Shown piece after piece: positions 21,850 through 33,474 of a stretch of DNA of 64,000 nt. Below the pieces are notes generated by a model. It saw nothing but the letters and a program-made list of their open reading frames with translations. It was not told where the DNA came from and did no database searches. The DNA is from Aotearoamyces nothofagi (lineage: Eukaryota; Ascomycota; Leotiomycetes; Leotiales; Tympanidaceae), in NCBI GenBank assembly GCA_015345905.1, contig JADDTR010000002.1, positions 1 to 64,000 on the forward strand, read 5' to 3'. Every line of letters begins with the position of its first letter. Position 1 is the first letter of the stretch. Made by a program: the position numbers and the translations under genes.

Positions 21850-22910
21850 TATTTAAGAAGATAAACCTTTTACAACCTCTTATATTCAATTGGGATTTTT
21901 ACAAAGTGATACTTTGCTATATCTTCTTATAAGTAGATAGATAACTTTAGCTGTTTAAACTTTCTTTATATCTTCTTATAGAAGGGAATAAAAAATAGTT
22001 TAAATACCTCTTCAGTATAGTAAGTTTAGTTTATTCTAGTCTCTTTTTCTCAAATTACTAATAGATCTAATTCTACTTCTATAAAACAACTCTAGACTAA
22101 TACTGAAGTTCTACTACTCTTGAAAGTCGACTTTAAGTTCTTCTTAAGATATTCCTCTTCTAGTACTCTTATAATATAATAATTATATCTATTATATCTA
22201 ATCTCAAATATAGATTTATCTAACTAATAAATTTTTATCTAGTCAAGTAATAAATTACTAGAAACAGCTTTATACTACTTCAGTTACTACAACTTATATC
22301 TTAGTTTAAGAAATAGCTTATATCTTAGTATAATAGTTGTATATAATAGAGGAATCTAAGTAGCAAGGTCTTTGATACTTAAGAAAGAAAGAGTATTCTA
22401 AGAGACTTTATCTCTTAAATACTCAGCTTAGTAAACTATTAAACTGGTTATATAATCTACTACTAGTAGATTATATAATCTAGAGGTTATATATATAATA
22501 AAATCAACTTATTATACTTAGTTTATATTATACTTTTCTATTATACTTTAACACTTTTCTTATAGTATTCTAATAGAGCTGATTTCTAGATTTATTTAAT
22601 ATTGCTAAATTAGCTAATATAGCTAATAGAGTATAAGTTTCATTCTAAGCTACTTTTATTAATTGATATTTATCTTTAGAAGTGACTTTCTTAAAAGTAC
22701 TATATCTTAGAATATTAAAAAACTCTATTTTATTAGTCTTTTGCTATATATATTAGATAATAAAGCTGATTGTTGATCTAGGAATATAAACCAAGTCTTA
22801 AATCTTCTTTGACCTCTTTCTATCTTTATAGTAAGCTTAAATTTATACTTTTACTATTAGTATAGTTTTATAAGAAGTAGTCTTTAGTTTAGAAGATATT
22901 TAATAGTATA
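21850..22910 (-). pseudogene. Broken Tc1/mariner-type transposase
   Basis: Minus-strand frames show the order of motifs of a fungal Tc1 transposase. A helix-turn-helix-like YIPRSTISFII is near 22790, and a second DNA-binding part, VTSKDKYQLIKVA followed by KSRNQLYQNT-like sequence, is near 22560-22690. The first catalytic aspartate region WIKIYWLDKSIFEI, with the typical ESF replaced by KSIFEI, is near 22240. FKSSRTSVLVWSCF (usual form GRTSIMVWGCF) is near 22110, and YLQEDIAKYHFVKIP (usual form MEDGAPVHTAKIP) is near 21900. Several in-frame TAA/TAG codons, the expected product of RIP, interrupt it. The SPDLNPIE-type C-terminus with the last acidic residue is absent: the frame runs straight into the left arm. 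The gene cannot be active. Confidence 0.65.
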
Positions 22911-22920
22911 TATAAGAATT

Positions 22921-23453
22921 AGACTAGCTGGACTAGACTGTAAATAAATGGTCTGGACTAGACTGAACTGTAAAAAGTGGTCTAGTCTAGTCTTTGAGTA
23001 CCTTGATTTTTAAACAGTCTATATTATAGTCCTTGAGACTAGACTATAAATAAATAGTCTAGACTGGACTGAACTATTTAGAAATAGTCTAGTCCAGTTC
23101 TAGAGATCTCAGACTATTTCTTTTCTAAATACTCTAATTACTACTTTTTTTACAATTCTAATACTAAGAGTATTACTATTGAATATTACTGTTCTATATA
23201 GACAAGGAAAGTTATAAAATCTTTTTTCTAAAAATAGTTATAAGAGTTCTAAGAACAGCTCTTTATAGTCTAGACCAAACTATATAGTCTAGTTCAGTCT
23301 AGACCAAACCGTTTCTAGAAATGGTCTCTATTTTCTATTTGAGACTAGACTGTTTATTTACAGTCTAGTCTAGTCTAGATCTAAATAGTCCAGTCTTTGA
23401 AATAGTCTATAAATTACTCTTGAGACTAGACTGAACTGGACTATTAGACAGTC
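22921..23453 (-). repeat. Right inverted arm, heavily mutated
   Basis: Reverse complement of the left arm, with most CCGG and CAG sites changed to CTAG and TAG. Internal landmarks (TTTTTACAATTCTAATACTAAGAG, read in two halves, and CTATATAGACAAGG) hold the alignment to the left arm throughout. Confidence 0.8.
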
Positions 23454-23543
23454 TATAATATAGTAATATATTTTCATTTAGATATATAGTTATATACTAT
23501 ATAGTAGACTGCTATTTCTTATTACTTATATTATAATTCTAGC

Positions 23544-23950
23544 AACAATTACTTCTAGTATCTAATTTATATCTACTAATTTGTAATTTGGTTAATTCTA
23601 TAGTAAGTTGGTCAATTCTTATTATATTTCAGATAATATAGCAATTGGCAAATTATATAACTAGAATTAGATTAGACTATAAATTATAAAAAAGGCTATA
23701 AGGTCTTCTGACTCTAGATTCAATAATAGACTTAGAGTCAACTTCTTTAGAAGACTCAATTTCTCTATAATCTCTTTTCTATTCTACTTTTTATAGACTT
23801 GTTACTATTTCTTAGCTCTGAGTTAATTATACTATCTTTAATATTATAATCTTAATAGCTTTACTATTAGAATTCCAAAACAATTACTTTGATAGATTAT
23901 ATCTACCAATTTACAATTTAGTCAAGTTTATAGCAAGTTGATTAATTCTA
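23544..23950 (+). repeat. Direct repeat pair of about 75 bp in the AT-rich island
   Basis: Copy one is about 23544-23619 and copy two about 23877-23950. They share AACAATTACTT, then ATATCTAC(T/C)AATTT, then TAG(T/C)AAGTTG, with transitions at most differences. They are spaced about 330 bp apart. The parent element is not recognised. Confidence 0.55.
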
Positions 23951-24054
23951 GTATATTATTAGATAATTTATCTAATTAGACAATTTCCAAGATTATAAAA
24001 CTTAAAATTTAGAAATATAAGTTTTCTTAAGTCTCTACACTTTTTATAGGTTTT

Positions 24055-24117
24055 TTTATAAAGTCTCTATAAAGCCTTTATAAAGCCTCTATAAAGTCTT
24101 TATAAAGTCTCTATAAA
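24055..24117 (+). repeat. Short tandem array TATAAAGTCTC
   Basis: Five to six units of an 11-12 bp repeat (TATAAAGTCTC / TATAAAGCCTT), differing by C/T. Confidence 0.75.
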
Positions 24118-24758
24118 ATATCTTATAGATAAGTTTAAAGTAGTTACTACTTACTAGATATTTTTTAAAGTATATATAAAGTGTTTTATAAATCTAACTC
24201 AACTTCTAAAGTATTAACAATTATAGATATTATTTTACTATCTTTATTACTATATAGTACTTACTTTATACTATTATTATCTATCTCTAATAATGAAGAA
24301 TATAAATATAAGCCTTCTACTTTAGATAGAGAATTTATAGACTATATTAAACAAAGTAGTAATAGAGATATTCTAGCTAGAAGAAAGTATAAAGTTTATA
24401 GATATTATTTAAATAATAGAAATCTACTAGTTTATAATATATTATATAAAGAGAAAGCTAAAGATACTAATTTTAAAATTTAAGCTTTATACTATTTTAA
24501 ACTCTAAGACAATTAAGTTTATAGACAAGTTGAAAAATCTAGAACTAGAACTCTATTTAATATAATATATACTATATATAATTATAGTATAATTAAGTTT
24601 ATTTATAAAGTTTACTAAAGCTTAAAGTATTATAGTTTATAATGTTCTTTCTATTTAAATATTTATTCTTATATTGATCTTTATAGAAATTAATAAAACT
24701 TATAAAAGAATTATTTAAACAGATATTAAATAGATTGTTAAAAAGTGTTTATATTATT

Positions 24759-24867
24759 AACTATAAGCTGTAAATCAGATACTATCTACTTTAATTTCTA
24801 TTATTAGTAATAGATATAAACTATAAATTGAATACTATTTACTTCAATTTCTATTATCAACAATAGA
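24759..24867 (+). repeat. Tandem duplication of about 55 bp
   Basis: ACTATAAGCTGTAAATCAGA...TAATAGATA is followed at once by ACTATAAATTGAATACTA...CAATAGATA. The copies share the middle TTTCTATTAT and differ by transitions and a small gap. Confidence 0.6.
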
Positions 24868-25767
24868 TACTTAGATAGAATCTTTAGATCTTATAGATTT
24901 TTATACAAAGAGAGATAAAGACTTCTATTATATTCTATAGATTAAAGGTTATTTCTCTTATTATATTACTTTATTTATATTTAAAAACAAGAATTTAAAA
25001 GAAGTATTATTGATATTAAAAGATTAATTTAGTTAAAATAAATAATATATTTTACAAGCAAACTATCTAAAAATCTTATAAATATAACTCTTAGACTATA
25101 AGTCAAAATACTACTATCAATTAAATCAATAGTCTCTTTTCAAAAGAGCAGAACATTTTTTACTATCTAAATAATTGAATAAAGCCAGAGTTAGAGTATT
25201 TAAAATATAGCTAGTTATATAATATTCTATAGAAAATACTATATAACTAACTCTATAGAATATCTTTATAATATAATAGTTTATCTAATTTAAAAAGAGC
25301 TAATTCTATATAAAGAGACAGCTATTATCTAATATATTCTTAACTTAGAGATCTATATAGATTTCTACTCCAGCTTCAAACTATTAAAGAAAAAAATAGC
25401 TAATCTTCTATTTATCAAGTATAATATATTACCAGTTGACTAAAACTAGATTTTTAGCTTTATTAAATATTGTATAGAGTTTTAAACTAAGTTTAGCTGA
25501 AAGGATAATTCTAAAATAGTTTAATATAAAAGATCTAGAGATTATAGAAGAGTAGTTAGATACTACTATTAAAAGTCTAAATCTATCTAAAAGATATTAA
25601 AACTACTATATAATCTAATAGTTTAGAGAGCTAAAACAATAGTACTATATCTTATATAATAATTTTAGATATAATATTTATATATATACAAGGTATTAAA
25701 AGTCTATTGATAATTTAAAGTAGTTATTATTTCCAGAGTTAAAAAAATATATTTCTTAGAGAGTTAT

Positions 25768-26543
25768 ATTTTTTTTAACAGTCTATTTATATAAACAGCT
25801 TGTTTATAAAATATATTATCTAAGAAAGCTATAAGTTATATTCTATAGTCTCTATTTAAAGAATAATACTAATTGAAGCTAGATATTATAAATAATAGTA
25901 TAGAGTTCCAAAGAAAAAAAGTACCTAAACTTTTAGATTTCTATCTATCTAAAGATCCAAATAATCAACAGAGATATATATATTTTATCATTCTCCAGTT
26001 CAAGAGTCTAATTAAAATTGCCAATTATATATTCAAAATATTGATTAACCAGTAGCTATTCAAGCCGGATACCAATATTCCAACCAGATTTCTTTATTAC
26101 CAGAACTAGCAATTGTTATCAATACTATTAAATCTAGAGAATTCATCTTAAGATAAAACTCTTTTTAAAGTTTGGTTTGGATGAAAAACCTTATTAGATA
26201 TATATATATAAGACTAGTAAGAGTCTTACTTTCAATTCTAATATTTAAAGTAGATATTTAATCAACTAGTAAAAGATAAAGACTTTCCACTATTGGAAAT
26301 TGAATCAAGAGTTGTTAGAAATAATAGAAGAGTTGCTTTATAAATAGTTAGAACTCTAGAACTCTAGAGCTTTAATTGTTTAGATAGAATAGTTCTTACT
26401 ACTATTCTATTCTACTCTCTTGAAAAAAAGAAAAAAACTATCAATTCAATTAATAATAGTATTCTAGTTTACAATCCAAGGGTACTATTTCTATAATTTT
26501 TAAACAGTTTACTTATATAGACAGCTTGCTTCTAGAATATATT
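25768..26543 (+). repeat. Two dispersed copies of a ~50 bp repeat
   Basis: Copies at 25768-25819 and 26491-26543 share TTTTTAACAGTCTA, then TTATATAAACAGCTTG, then AATATATTAT, with C/T and G/A differences. The same orientation and 723 bp spacing suggest ends of one lost element or two fragments of a family. Confidence 0.5.
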
Positions 26544-27386
26544 ATACTATACTATACAACAAAGTACCAAGTACTCAAGAACAGTATTTTCAAAGATATA
26601 ACTATAAATTATTCTTATCGCTGTTACTCTTACTACTGACTGTTGTTGCTGTATGTCTAACATTGTATCTTCTACTCTCCTCCTCTTCTCCCCTTCCTCC
26701 CCTTCCACCTTATCCAACTACAACTACCCTCACCGCACTTCCCTCCCCCCAACCATGCCCCCTCCCTCCCGACATCCTACAAAGCCACGGCCCTCGCCTA
26801 CAGCAGCAAGACGCACCCATCCACCAGCCAGTCATGCCGGGAAATATCGAAAATACCGAAATACCGAGCAGAGAAAAAAGAAAGAAGAAAACCCCAATCC
26901 ACATACGGTACAGTACAGGCCCTCGCGTATATTTTGATTTCCACACACGACGCCGAACCACGCAAGCCGCAGCCGCAGTCCCCAGCCTTGCAAGCCAGCC
27001 AGCGGCATGTCGAGTATTCCGATACGTGCAAGACGGCACGCGAGCGCCACCTGGCTGCCAGGGCCGTTTTGCTCGCTTACATCACAGCACGCACGGGAAG
27101 TACAGGACATTACTACAAGCATGTAAGACAGTCGACCCGGCCTGCGTCCTGGCTTCCCGGGTCCCGACGAGATGACGGCGTGGTGGACGGCGGTGAAGCT
27201 GATGTTTCGGGTCACGTGATGGGTGCGTGCGTGCCGTGTGTTCCTCTGCGGGAGGGAGGACTGGGCAAGGGTTGGGTGGTGGCTGGCAGCGTCGAGACCG
27301 CTTGTTGGAGGACGGACAGCCCGTAGTAAAGGTTGGCGCCAGAGTTACTCTAGCTAACGTTACCTTGTTTCGTCCATCGAGCGGGT

Positions 27387-27413
27387 GTTGTTGTTGTTGT
27401 TGTTGTTGTTGTT
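27387..27413 (+). repeat. (GTT)n microsatellite
   Basis: Nine perfect GTT units. Confidence 0.95.
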
Positions 27414-29023
27414 TACTACTGTACTGTTGCATGTTCTGTGTAGATCTATTCGAGAATATGAGAAGTTCCAGAGCATCTAGAGTTTGCAGTCGTCGATTGG
27501 CCGCGGCACGGCAACTCCATCCCACGTCTACTCGAGTACTCGAGCACAACTGCCCAGCCCACCCCCCCCGACTGTACTGTACTGTAACCGCACTCGCGAA
27601 GACGGCGCAGGACTCACAGCTCCGTCATCGCCATCTCCCACCGGGTCCGACGCGGATCCTCTGAGGCCGGCAGCATGCCGTCGAGGAATCCAGTTGCAAT
27701 TAGAAAAGCCACCGCCGTGTGTCTCGAATTGCTTGGCTCGGCGCCATGTCGCCGCCCGCTGCTGCGACCCTCACACAGACAAACGCCAACACGAAATCTA
27801 CCAGTCTCGGTGTCACATGGAATCGACGAGTCCAAGCGACGGGTCCAGCTCTCGCTGCGTCGAGGTCCGTGGGCCGTGGGAGAGACGGGGGGCGCTAGGA
27901 GCAGTCGGTCCCTGGACCCGAGATTGCCGTGCTGCGTAATGGGACCAAGGGACTGTGGGCGTAGTGGGATGGGATCAGGGAAAATGCGGTGATGATGGAG
28001 ATTGGAGGGTGAAGCCCTTATTGCTACTCTATGAGCCGGGTCGGTCGACGGCGCGCGGCGGCACGTGAGCGGGCCTGTCCTGCCAGCGCCTCGTGCACGG
28101 GGCCCTTTTTGCGCGGCACCGATCACGCGGTTGATTGCAGGGGGAGATGGCAGTGGATAAGCTTTGGTGCCGGTGTTTGAGGTCTTGCGAGCCCGACGGC
28201 TGGACGGCTGTTTTGAGCCCGCTGAGACAGCTGGGAATCCCAGTTGGGCGTGCGAGGGCGTGCGAGGGCGTGCGACAGCGCGTGAGACGGCTTGTTTCGA
28301 CGGTCCTGACGCAAATTTGGCGACTGCACGGGCCGCAGGCTGCCCCCCTGGGCCCTCCCGTGTCCTGATCGTAATCACAATACAGTACTGCAAGTACTGC
28401 AAGTACTGCACAGTATAATCACCGTCAGCTCACGACTCAGCCCGTTCTGCGTGCGGCCTAGCCAGCTTCAGGACGGCCAGGGGGTGCTGTTTACCTCTTT
28501 ACCTTACTTACTTGGCCTGCCAGGGAGGGTCGGTACGCCGACTGCAGGCTGGGCTGCGCTGGCGAGTTTCGTGGGTGGCGCTGGCGTCAGGGCAGGAAGG
28601 CGGCAAATAATAGCCTTGCAAGTGCAACTGAGAAAATGGGAAATGAGGAAAAGGTGCCAGGTGGCTGGTGGCACCTGGCGGCACTTGTCGCACCTGTACT
28701 GTAGCACCCCGCTGGCCCCCCTGGGCAGGCCGGAAGAAGAGGAGGAAGAAGAGAGTCTGGTCGGCGGGCGGTGGCGTGTCTGGGGGGGCTGTATAGCCGT
28801 GCAGCAGTCCTGAACCTGCCCGCGTGCCCTGGCGGTGGCCTGGCATCCGCTGTGTGCAGAGCAGGCGTCGGGCCCCTCGAGGGGAGGCGTGCAGCGCTGC
28901 TGCCAGCACTGTTGCTGGACGGTAGATAGATGAGACATGCCAACGGTCGAGTTCCTCCACGTCCCACGGCGTCTAGGCGCGTAGCGGCGTGTGTGTGTAC
29001 CGTACCGCCCAGGCCAACAAACT

Positions 29024-29056
29024 GCAACAGCAGCAGCAACAACAGCAGCAGCAACC
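29024..29056 (+). repeat. (CAG/CAA)n microsatellite
   Basis: Eleven mixed CAG and CAA triplets; it would read as polyglutamine in one frame, but no gene is supported there. Confidence 0.9.
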
Positions 29057-29521
29057 AACTCCACCAACCCCACCAGCCTCTCGGTCCAAAGAAGCCCCTC
29101 TGAGACCTGCGCCCTGCGCACGTCGCGCCAACTGGCGCCGGCGCCCCCGTGTCGAGGAGGCCGGCCTCCAAAGCGGTGAGGCGCCATCGGGCGGTTGTCT
29201 CAGATGTGCGCCCGGGGGCCTGGGAGAGATGGAAGATGCGGAGAGGATCGCGAGCCTGGGCCCCCCTCGGTTCGGGCGCCGCTGGCTAGGAGCGAGAAAA
29301 AGGACGCGGGCAGAGAGGCACCCGGAGGAGTCGAATAGATGGATATGTTGTCGCCTCGTCACGCTGGTCTGCCCCTCGGGACCTGGAGGCCGGGCTTTTT
29401 TCTTTGGGCCTGCCTGCCTTGGTACTGTCTGTGGCTACAGTGTATGCAGTGTCTGCAGTGTATACAGTGTCAGTAGTAGCGACAGTGTCTACAGTGCCTA
29501 CAGTATCCACAGTGTCTACCT

Positions 29522-29580
29522 TGCCTACCATGCCTACCATGCCTACCATGCCTACCATGCCTACCATGCCTACCATGCCT
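29522..29580 (+). repeat. 9 bp minisatellite TGCCTACCA
   Basis: Six to seven units of TGCCTACCA, preceded by a looser CTACAGTGT-type repeat from about 29430. Confidence 0.9.
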
Positions 29581-30383
29581 CCCAAGCTTCACACATATCC
29601 AAGCAGGTACCCAACATACCGTGCTGTAGGTACCAGCCATCCTCTACAGGTACCCGCCGTTCCTTGATTAATGAATGCAATACACCGCACTGTACCTTAC
29701 TGCACCGCACCTTACCTACAGCTCCACAGCTGGACCCGGGCCCCTCGCTCCAAACCTCTCGGCGCCCCGGTGTCTCATCCAGAGCATGGGACGGATTCCG
29801 TACCATGGTACCGCGGTAGCTCCACGGCCATCGTACACGCCATACGCACATATCGTGCAAAAGCCGCAGCGTAGCATTCTTTCTTGCCAGGGCCCGTCCG
29901 TCGATCACGGAAGGCGGCCTGTGTTTAATATAACGCTGTATACTGCTGGCTGTACGGCGGGGGCGCTACGCCGTCGGTGGACGGGGTCCAGTGGCCCGCG
30001 GTGCAGTTGATTAAAGTGCGTCGCGCGCGCGCCAGAGAGGGCGAGGGTTCGCTGTGTCAGCTTGATTGACGAGCCGGTGCCATCAAGAGCGGCCGCCTCG
30101 GGCTGGGCTGGTCGCTGCTCTTGCAGGCCGCGACGGCAGTCAGGGCAGAGGCAAGAGGCATGGCATGGCATGGCATGCCGTCGCAGTGCGGCGAGATGGC
30201 GAGGGGTCCTTTCATCTCTCTCTCCCTCTCCTGGCTCTGGCTCGAGGTCGGCCGTATCCGGCTGGGCGTGCGAGACGGGGCCAGACATGGCTTGCACGGC
30301 CGCGGCTAGGGGTGCTAGGACTGGTAGGGTGTGTGAGGAGGGAGGAGGTTAGGAGGGAACCTCGCGAGGCACCCAGGCATCCG

Positions 30384-30414
<31 letters not shown>

Positions 30415-31115
30415 GTGGCCGTCTCGGGAGCAGCTGCCCCAGCCACAGCATCGCGGACGGCAGAGAGAGACGAGCAGCGTGGCCAGCGGCTACATGGCAC
30501 TGGGCGGGCGAGGAGCAGGGCCTTTGCCAGGCATCTTCCTGTCCTGTCCTGTCTTGTGCGTCCGTACCAGAGGGTGGTACACAAGTGCCGCCGGGCGGTC
30601 TGGATCCAGCCGTCGACCACGATAGCCCAGCACAGTGTGTACAGTACACCTACAGTGCAGTGCCCGTTGCAGGGCAGGCGGGCAGCTGCCCAGCGTCGCA
30701 CCGAGGCCGTCTGGCGTCCGCTGCCGCTGCCCAGCGTTCCACTGCCCGCCCGCCAGACGAGACGACAGGTGCCTCAGTAGGTGGCCTGTCGGGTCGCTGG
30801 GTCACTGGGTCGCTTGCGACGGCCGCAAGTCACGACAGCAGCAGGGGCGCACAAGCCACATCAGCCACGACGATGAGTCTCGCAGGCTGGCTCTGGCAGG
30901 GCAGCTGACGGGCCTGGCTGCACTGTGCAGTGCGGTACAGTGCAGTGCTGTGCCAGGCTGGGCAAGGCCGGGTCGGGGGCAGCTGGCGGGGGGGAGAGCG
31001 TGGCCTCTCGCCTGCAGTGCAGCGCAGCACGTCCCGTAGTGCAGCTCCAGCGCCTCAGAGGGGCCCTAGGCTGTAGCGGATGGCTCCAGGCAGGCTGTGC
31101 CCCCCGATTCTTAGG

Positions 31116-31157
<42 letters not shown>
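31116..31157 (+). repeat. (TCTG)n microsatellite
   Basis: About ten TCTG units, the last changed to TCCG. Confidence 0.95.
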
Positions 31158-31158
<1 letters not shown>

Positions 31159-31315
31159 GCTTAGCAGGTACTGTAGTGTAGCAGGCCCTGGCGCGGCGTA
31201 CCTGGGTACCTAAGTGCCCTAAGTGCCCTAACTGCCTGGTTGTAAGCACTGCACTGTACTGCACTGCACCCTACCCTACCCTACCTTGGCACCGTGGGTA
31301 TTGTATTGTACAGGC

Positions 31316-31448
31316 ACAGTACAGTACAGTACAGTACATCGACCGCACCACCAACCCACCGCGTGGCTAGGCTGGCCCGCTATAGAGCAGGTCCCTCGGA
31401 TAGAGCAAGGTACAGTAGGTACAGTAGGTACAGTACAGTACAGTACAG
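31316..31448 (+). repeat. (ACAGT)n arrays
   Basis: Two arrays of the pentamer ACAGT at 31316-31338 and 31410-31448; the second alternates with AGGTACAGT. Similar pentamers appear singly or in pairs across 18.9-31.8 kb. Confidence 0.85.
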
Positions 31449-32445
31449 CCAGCACGCCCGCCAACTCGCTGCTGGGCCGACTGGGCCGACCGCAACCCGC
31501 TAGGCCTCCGGCGTCCTATACACCGCATGTACGGGAACATCAAACACATGGAGCGTAAACTCGGTAGCATGCCACAGCAACAGTCCTGCACTGTGCTGCA
31601 GCGCCGGCTGTGGGCCACTGCCCCAGCCATATCCCAGCCTACCCTGGCCGCGGAGCGCACTGCGCAGTTGGGCGACCCGGCGTGGGCCCCGGCCGGTCAT
31701 GGGCAAAAAGCCAGGCCAGCACAGCGCAGTCGCCATCGACAGTACAGTACTGTACAGTACCACCGAGTGCCCTCTGCGCCCGCGTCGTCGCTCCCCCCCC
31801 CTCCCTGTGCTTGCTCGTTCCGCAAAGAGGCACCCCGGCTTGGACGGAGCGAGCGAAGCGAAGCGAAGCGGCCTCTGTCGACCCTGCGGCCCTGCGACCC
31901 TGCGACTCTGCCCTGCCCTGCCCTGCCCACCCGGCTGCTCCATCCATCCAGCAATTAATATACAGGACAGGACAGGACAGTTGCAGCCTGCCCTTCGATG
32001 CCGCCGCTGCTCCATGCTGTCTAGCTAGCCGCTCCCCTCGACCCTCCTCTCTCTCTCTCTCTCTCTCTCTCTCCCTGGCCTCGCTGCGTAACCCAGCGCG
32101 ACGCGACGCGAGGCGAGGCGAGCTGCTTGTGCTCTGTGCTCTGTGCTCTGTGCTCTGTGCTGTATTCTCGTCCCTGTCGCGCTGCTGCGGCGGGGTAGCT
32201 TTTTTCCCTTTCATTCCTTGCCTTGCCTTACCTTGCCTTGCCCTGCCCTGCCTTGCCTGCACCTCCCCTCCCGGTGCGCCTCCTCGCGCCGCGCACAGGA
32301 CACAAGAGGATAGAAGTAGAAAAGGGCTGCTCTTCTTGCTTGCTTGCTTGCTTGCTTGATACATGCTGCGACATTGCAGGACCTGTTGTGTAGCACCCCC
32401 CCTCTTTCCCTGCTCGCATGTTCTCTGGCCTGGCTGGCTGGTGTA

Positions 32446-32479
32446 ATGGGATGGGATGGGATGGGATGGGATGGGATGG
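32446..32479 (+). repeat. (ATGGG)n microsatellite
   Basis: Seven units of ATGGG. A GCTT tetramer run lies at about 32332-32357 and a CTGTG-type run at 32121-32162 nearby. Confidence 0.9.
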
Positions 32480-33428
32480 CGCCTCGCCTCTCTCTCTCTC
32501 TCTTCTTGCTGCCGTCTTGTCTTGTCTTGTTCTGGCCTGGCCTGGCCTGGCTGACACTCTCGCCTCTGGTTAGTTGGTTGGTTGGTTGACTGGCGGGCTG
32601 CTAGAATGGCTGTTGTGCTCGAGTCGAGGCTTTGTTGATCTCTGCCATGGCTGTGCTGTGCTTTGATATGCTATGCTATGCTATACTATGCTATACTGCT
32701 GTCCTCTGCCCTGTGTCCTCTATCCTCTGTGCCCGCGTTGTGTTGTGTTGCCCTGGTGTTTTGCTCTGCTCTGCTCTGCTATGCCCTGTTCTGCATTGCC
32801 TGTCCTGTGCCCTGCTGCCCTGCTGCCGTCGACTCGGCTCTGTCGTCGCCCTTTCATAGCGGAAGCACCTGTGTAGCCCTTCCTCCATCATCCATCCTCC
32901 ATCATCCATCCTCTGTCTGTTGTATCTGTTGTATCTGCTGCCCACCTGCGCGCCTGCGCTGCCCGGCTGCGGGTTGTGCCTACCTGTCGCCCGGGCCCGC
33001 CAGCCCCCCCTTAGGCGTGTGTGTCCTTGCTGATCGGCCGGTGTTTCGAAACGCTGCCCATTGGCGACGGCTACAAGATCTCCCAGAGATCAGGACTCGG
33101 CCATCCCTGCCACCCACGCTCTGCCCGCCCGCCAGCGTCACATCGAGCCCGCCGGTGGCCACTGACATCTCGGAGACTTTTGGGCCTGCTGGCCCTGCTG
33201 GCCCTGCCTGGCCTGCCTGGCCTGCCGTGCTGGGCGGGGCGCCGCCTCGCTGCTCGTCACCCGTACTTGGACGTCGAGTACATGCCGCGCAGGCCTGCCC
33301 CATGCGGCCTGTCCTGTATCTGCCATCGACGACGGTCCTGCCATCCTGGGCCGCGCCCTAGGGTCGAAGCTCCGTCGAGCACCGTCGACGACAGCTGTGC
33401 CCGTGCCGTACCTCCTCTCCGTGCCGAC

Positions 33429-33474
33429 TCCAGCACCGGCTCCAGCACCAGCACCAGCACCAGCACCAGCACCA
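33429..33474 (+). repeat. (CCAGCA) hexamer array
   Basis: About seven units of CCAGCA, the first interrupted by CCGGCT. Confidence 0.85.

Larger units (their letters stand above)
21306..23453. mobile_element. Decayed Tc1/mariner-type DNA transposon with long inverted arms
   Basis: Arms at 21306-21839 and 22921-23453 (about 534 bp each) are reverse complements of each other with almost only transition differences. The outermost bases read GACTGTCCAACAGTCC on the left and the complement of GACTGTCTAATAGTCC on the right. TA dinucleotides flank both ends (21304-21305 and 23454-23455), as expected of a TA target duplication. The 1.08 kb interior carries a minus-strand transposase relic. The arms are built from repeated palindromic blocks around TTTATTTA(C/T)AGTCTGG, giving a foldback-like structure. 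Arms this long are unusual for Tc1/mariner; a nested or composite origin is possible. Confidence 0.75.
20860..26640. other. AT-rich island with RIP-like composition
   Basis: Composition changes sharply from GC-rich at 20850 to strongly AT-rich, and back again near 26640. CpG and CpA are rare and TpA is in great excess, as after repeat-induced point mutation. Apart from the Tc1-type element at 21306-23453 and several short repeats, only broken open frames occur. The longest, 24181-24483 and 25873-26055 on the plus strand, encode Lys/Ile/Tyr-rich peptides that match no family I know. The rest is probably decayed transposon sequence that can no longer be classified by eye. Confidence 0.75.

Noticed and set aside
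25768-26543. Direct repeats considered as terminal repeats of a retroelement
   Set aside because: Only about 50 bp is shared, no primer-binding or polypurine site is visible, and the interior has no recognisable enzyme.
28504-29819. Long frames with polyglutamine or MVG repeats on both strands
   Set aside because: They are produced by CAG/CAA and TGCCTACCA arrays; no homology signal and mutual overlap.
31116-31448. Regular spacing of short repeats considered as a CRISPR-like array
   Set aside because: These are simple tandem microsatellites without unique spacers, in a eukaryotic genome.
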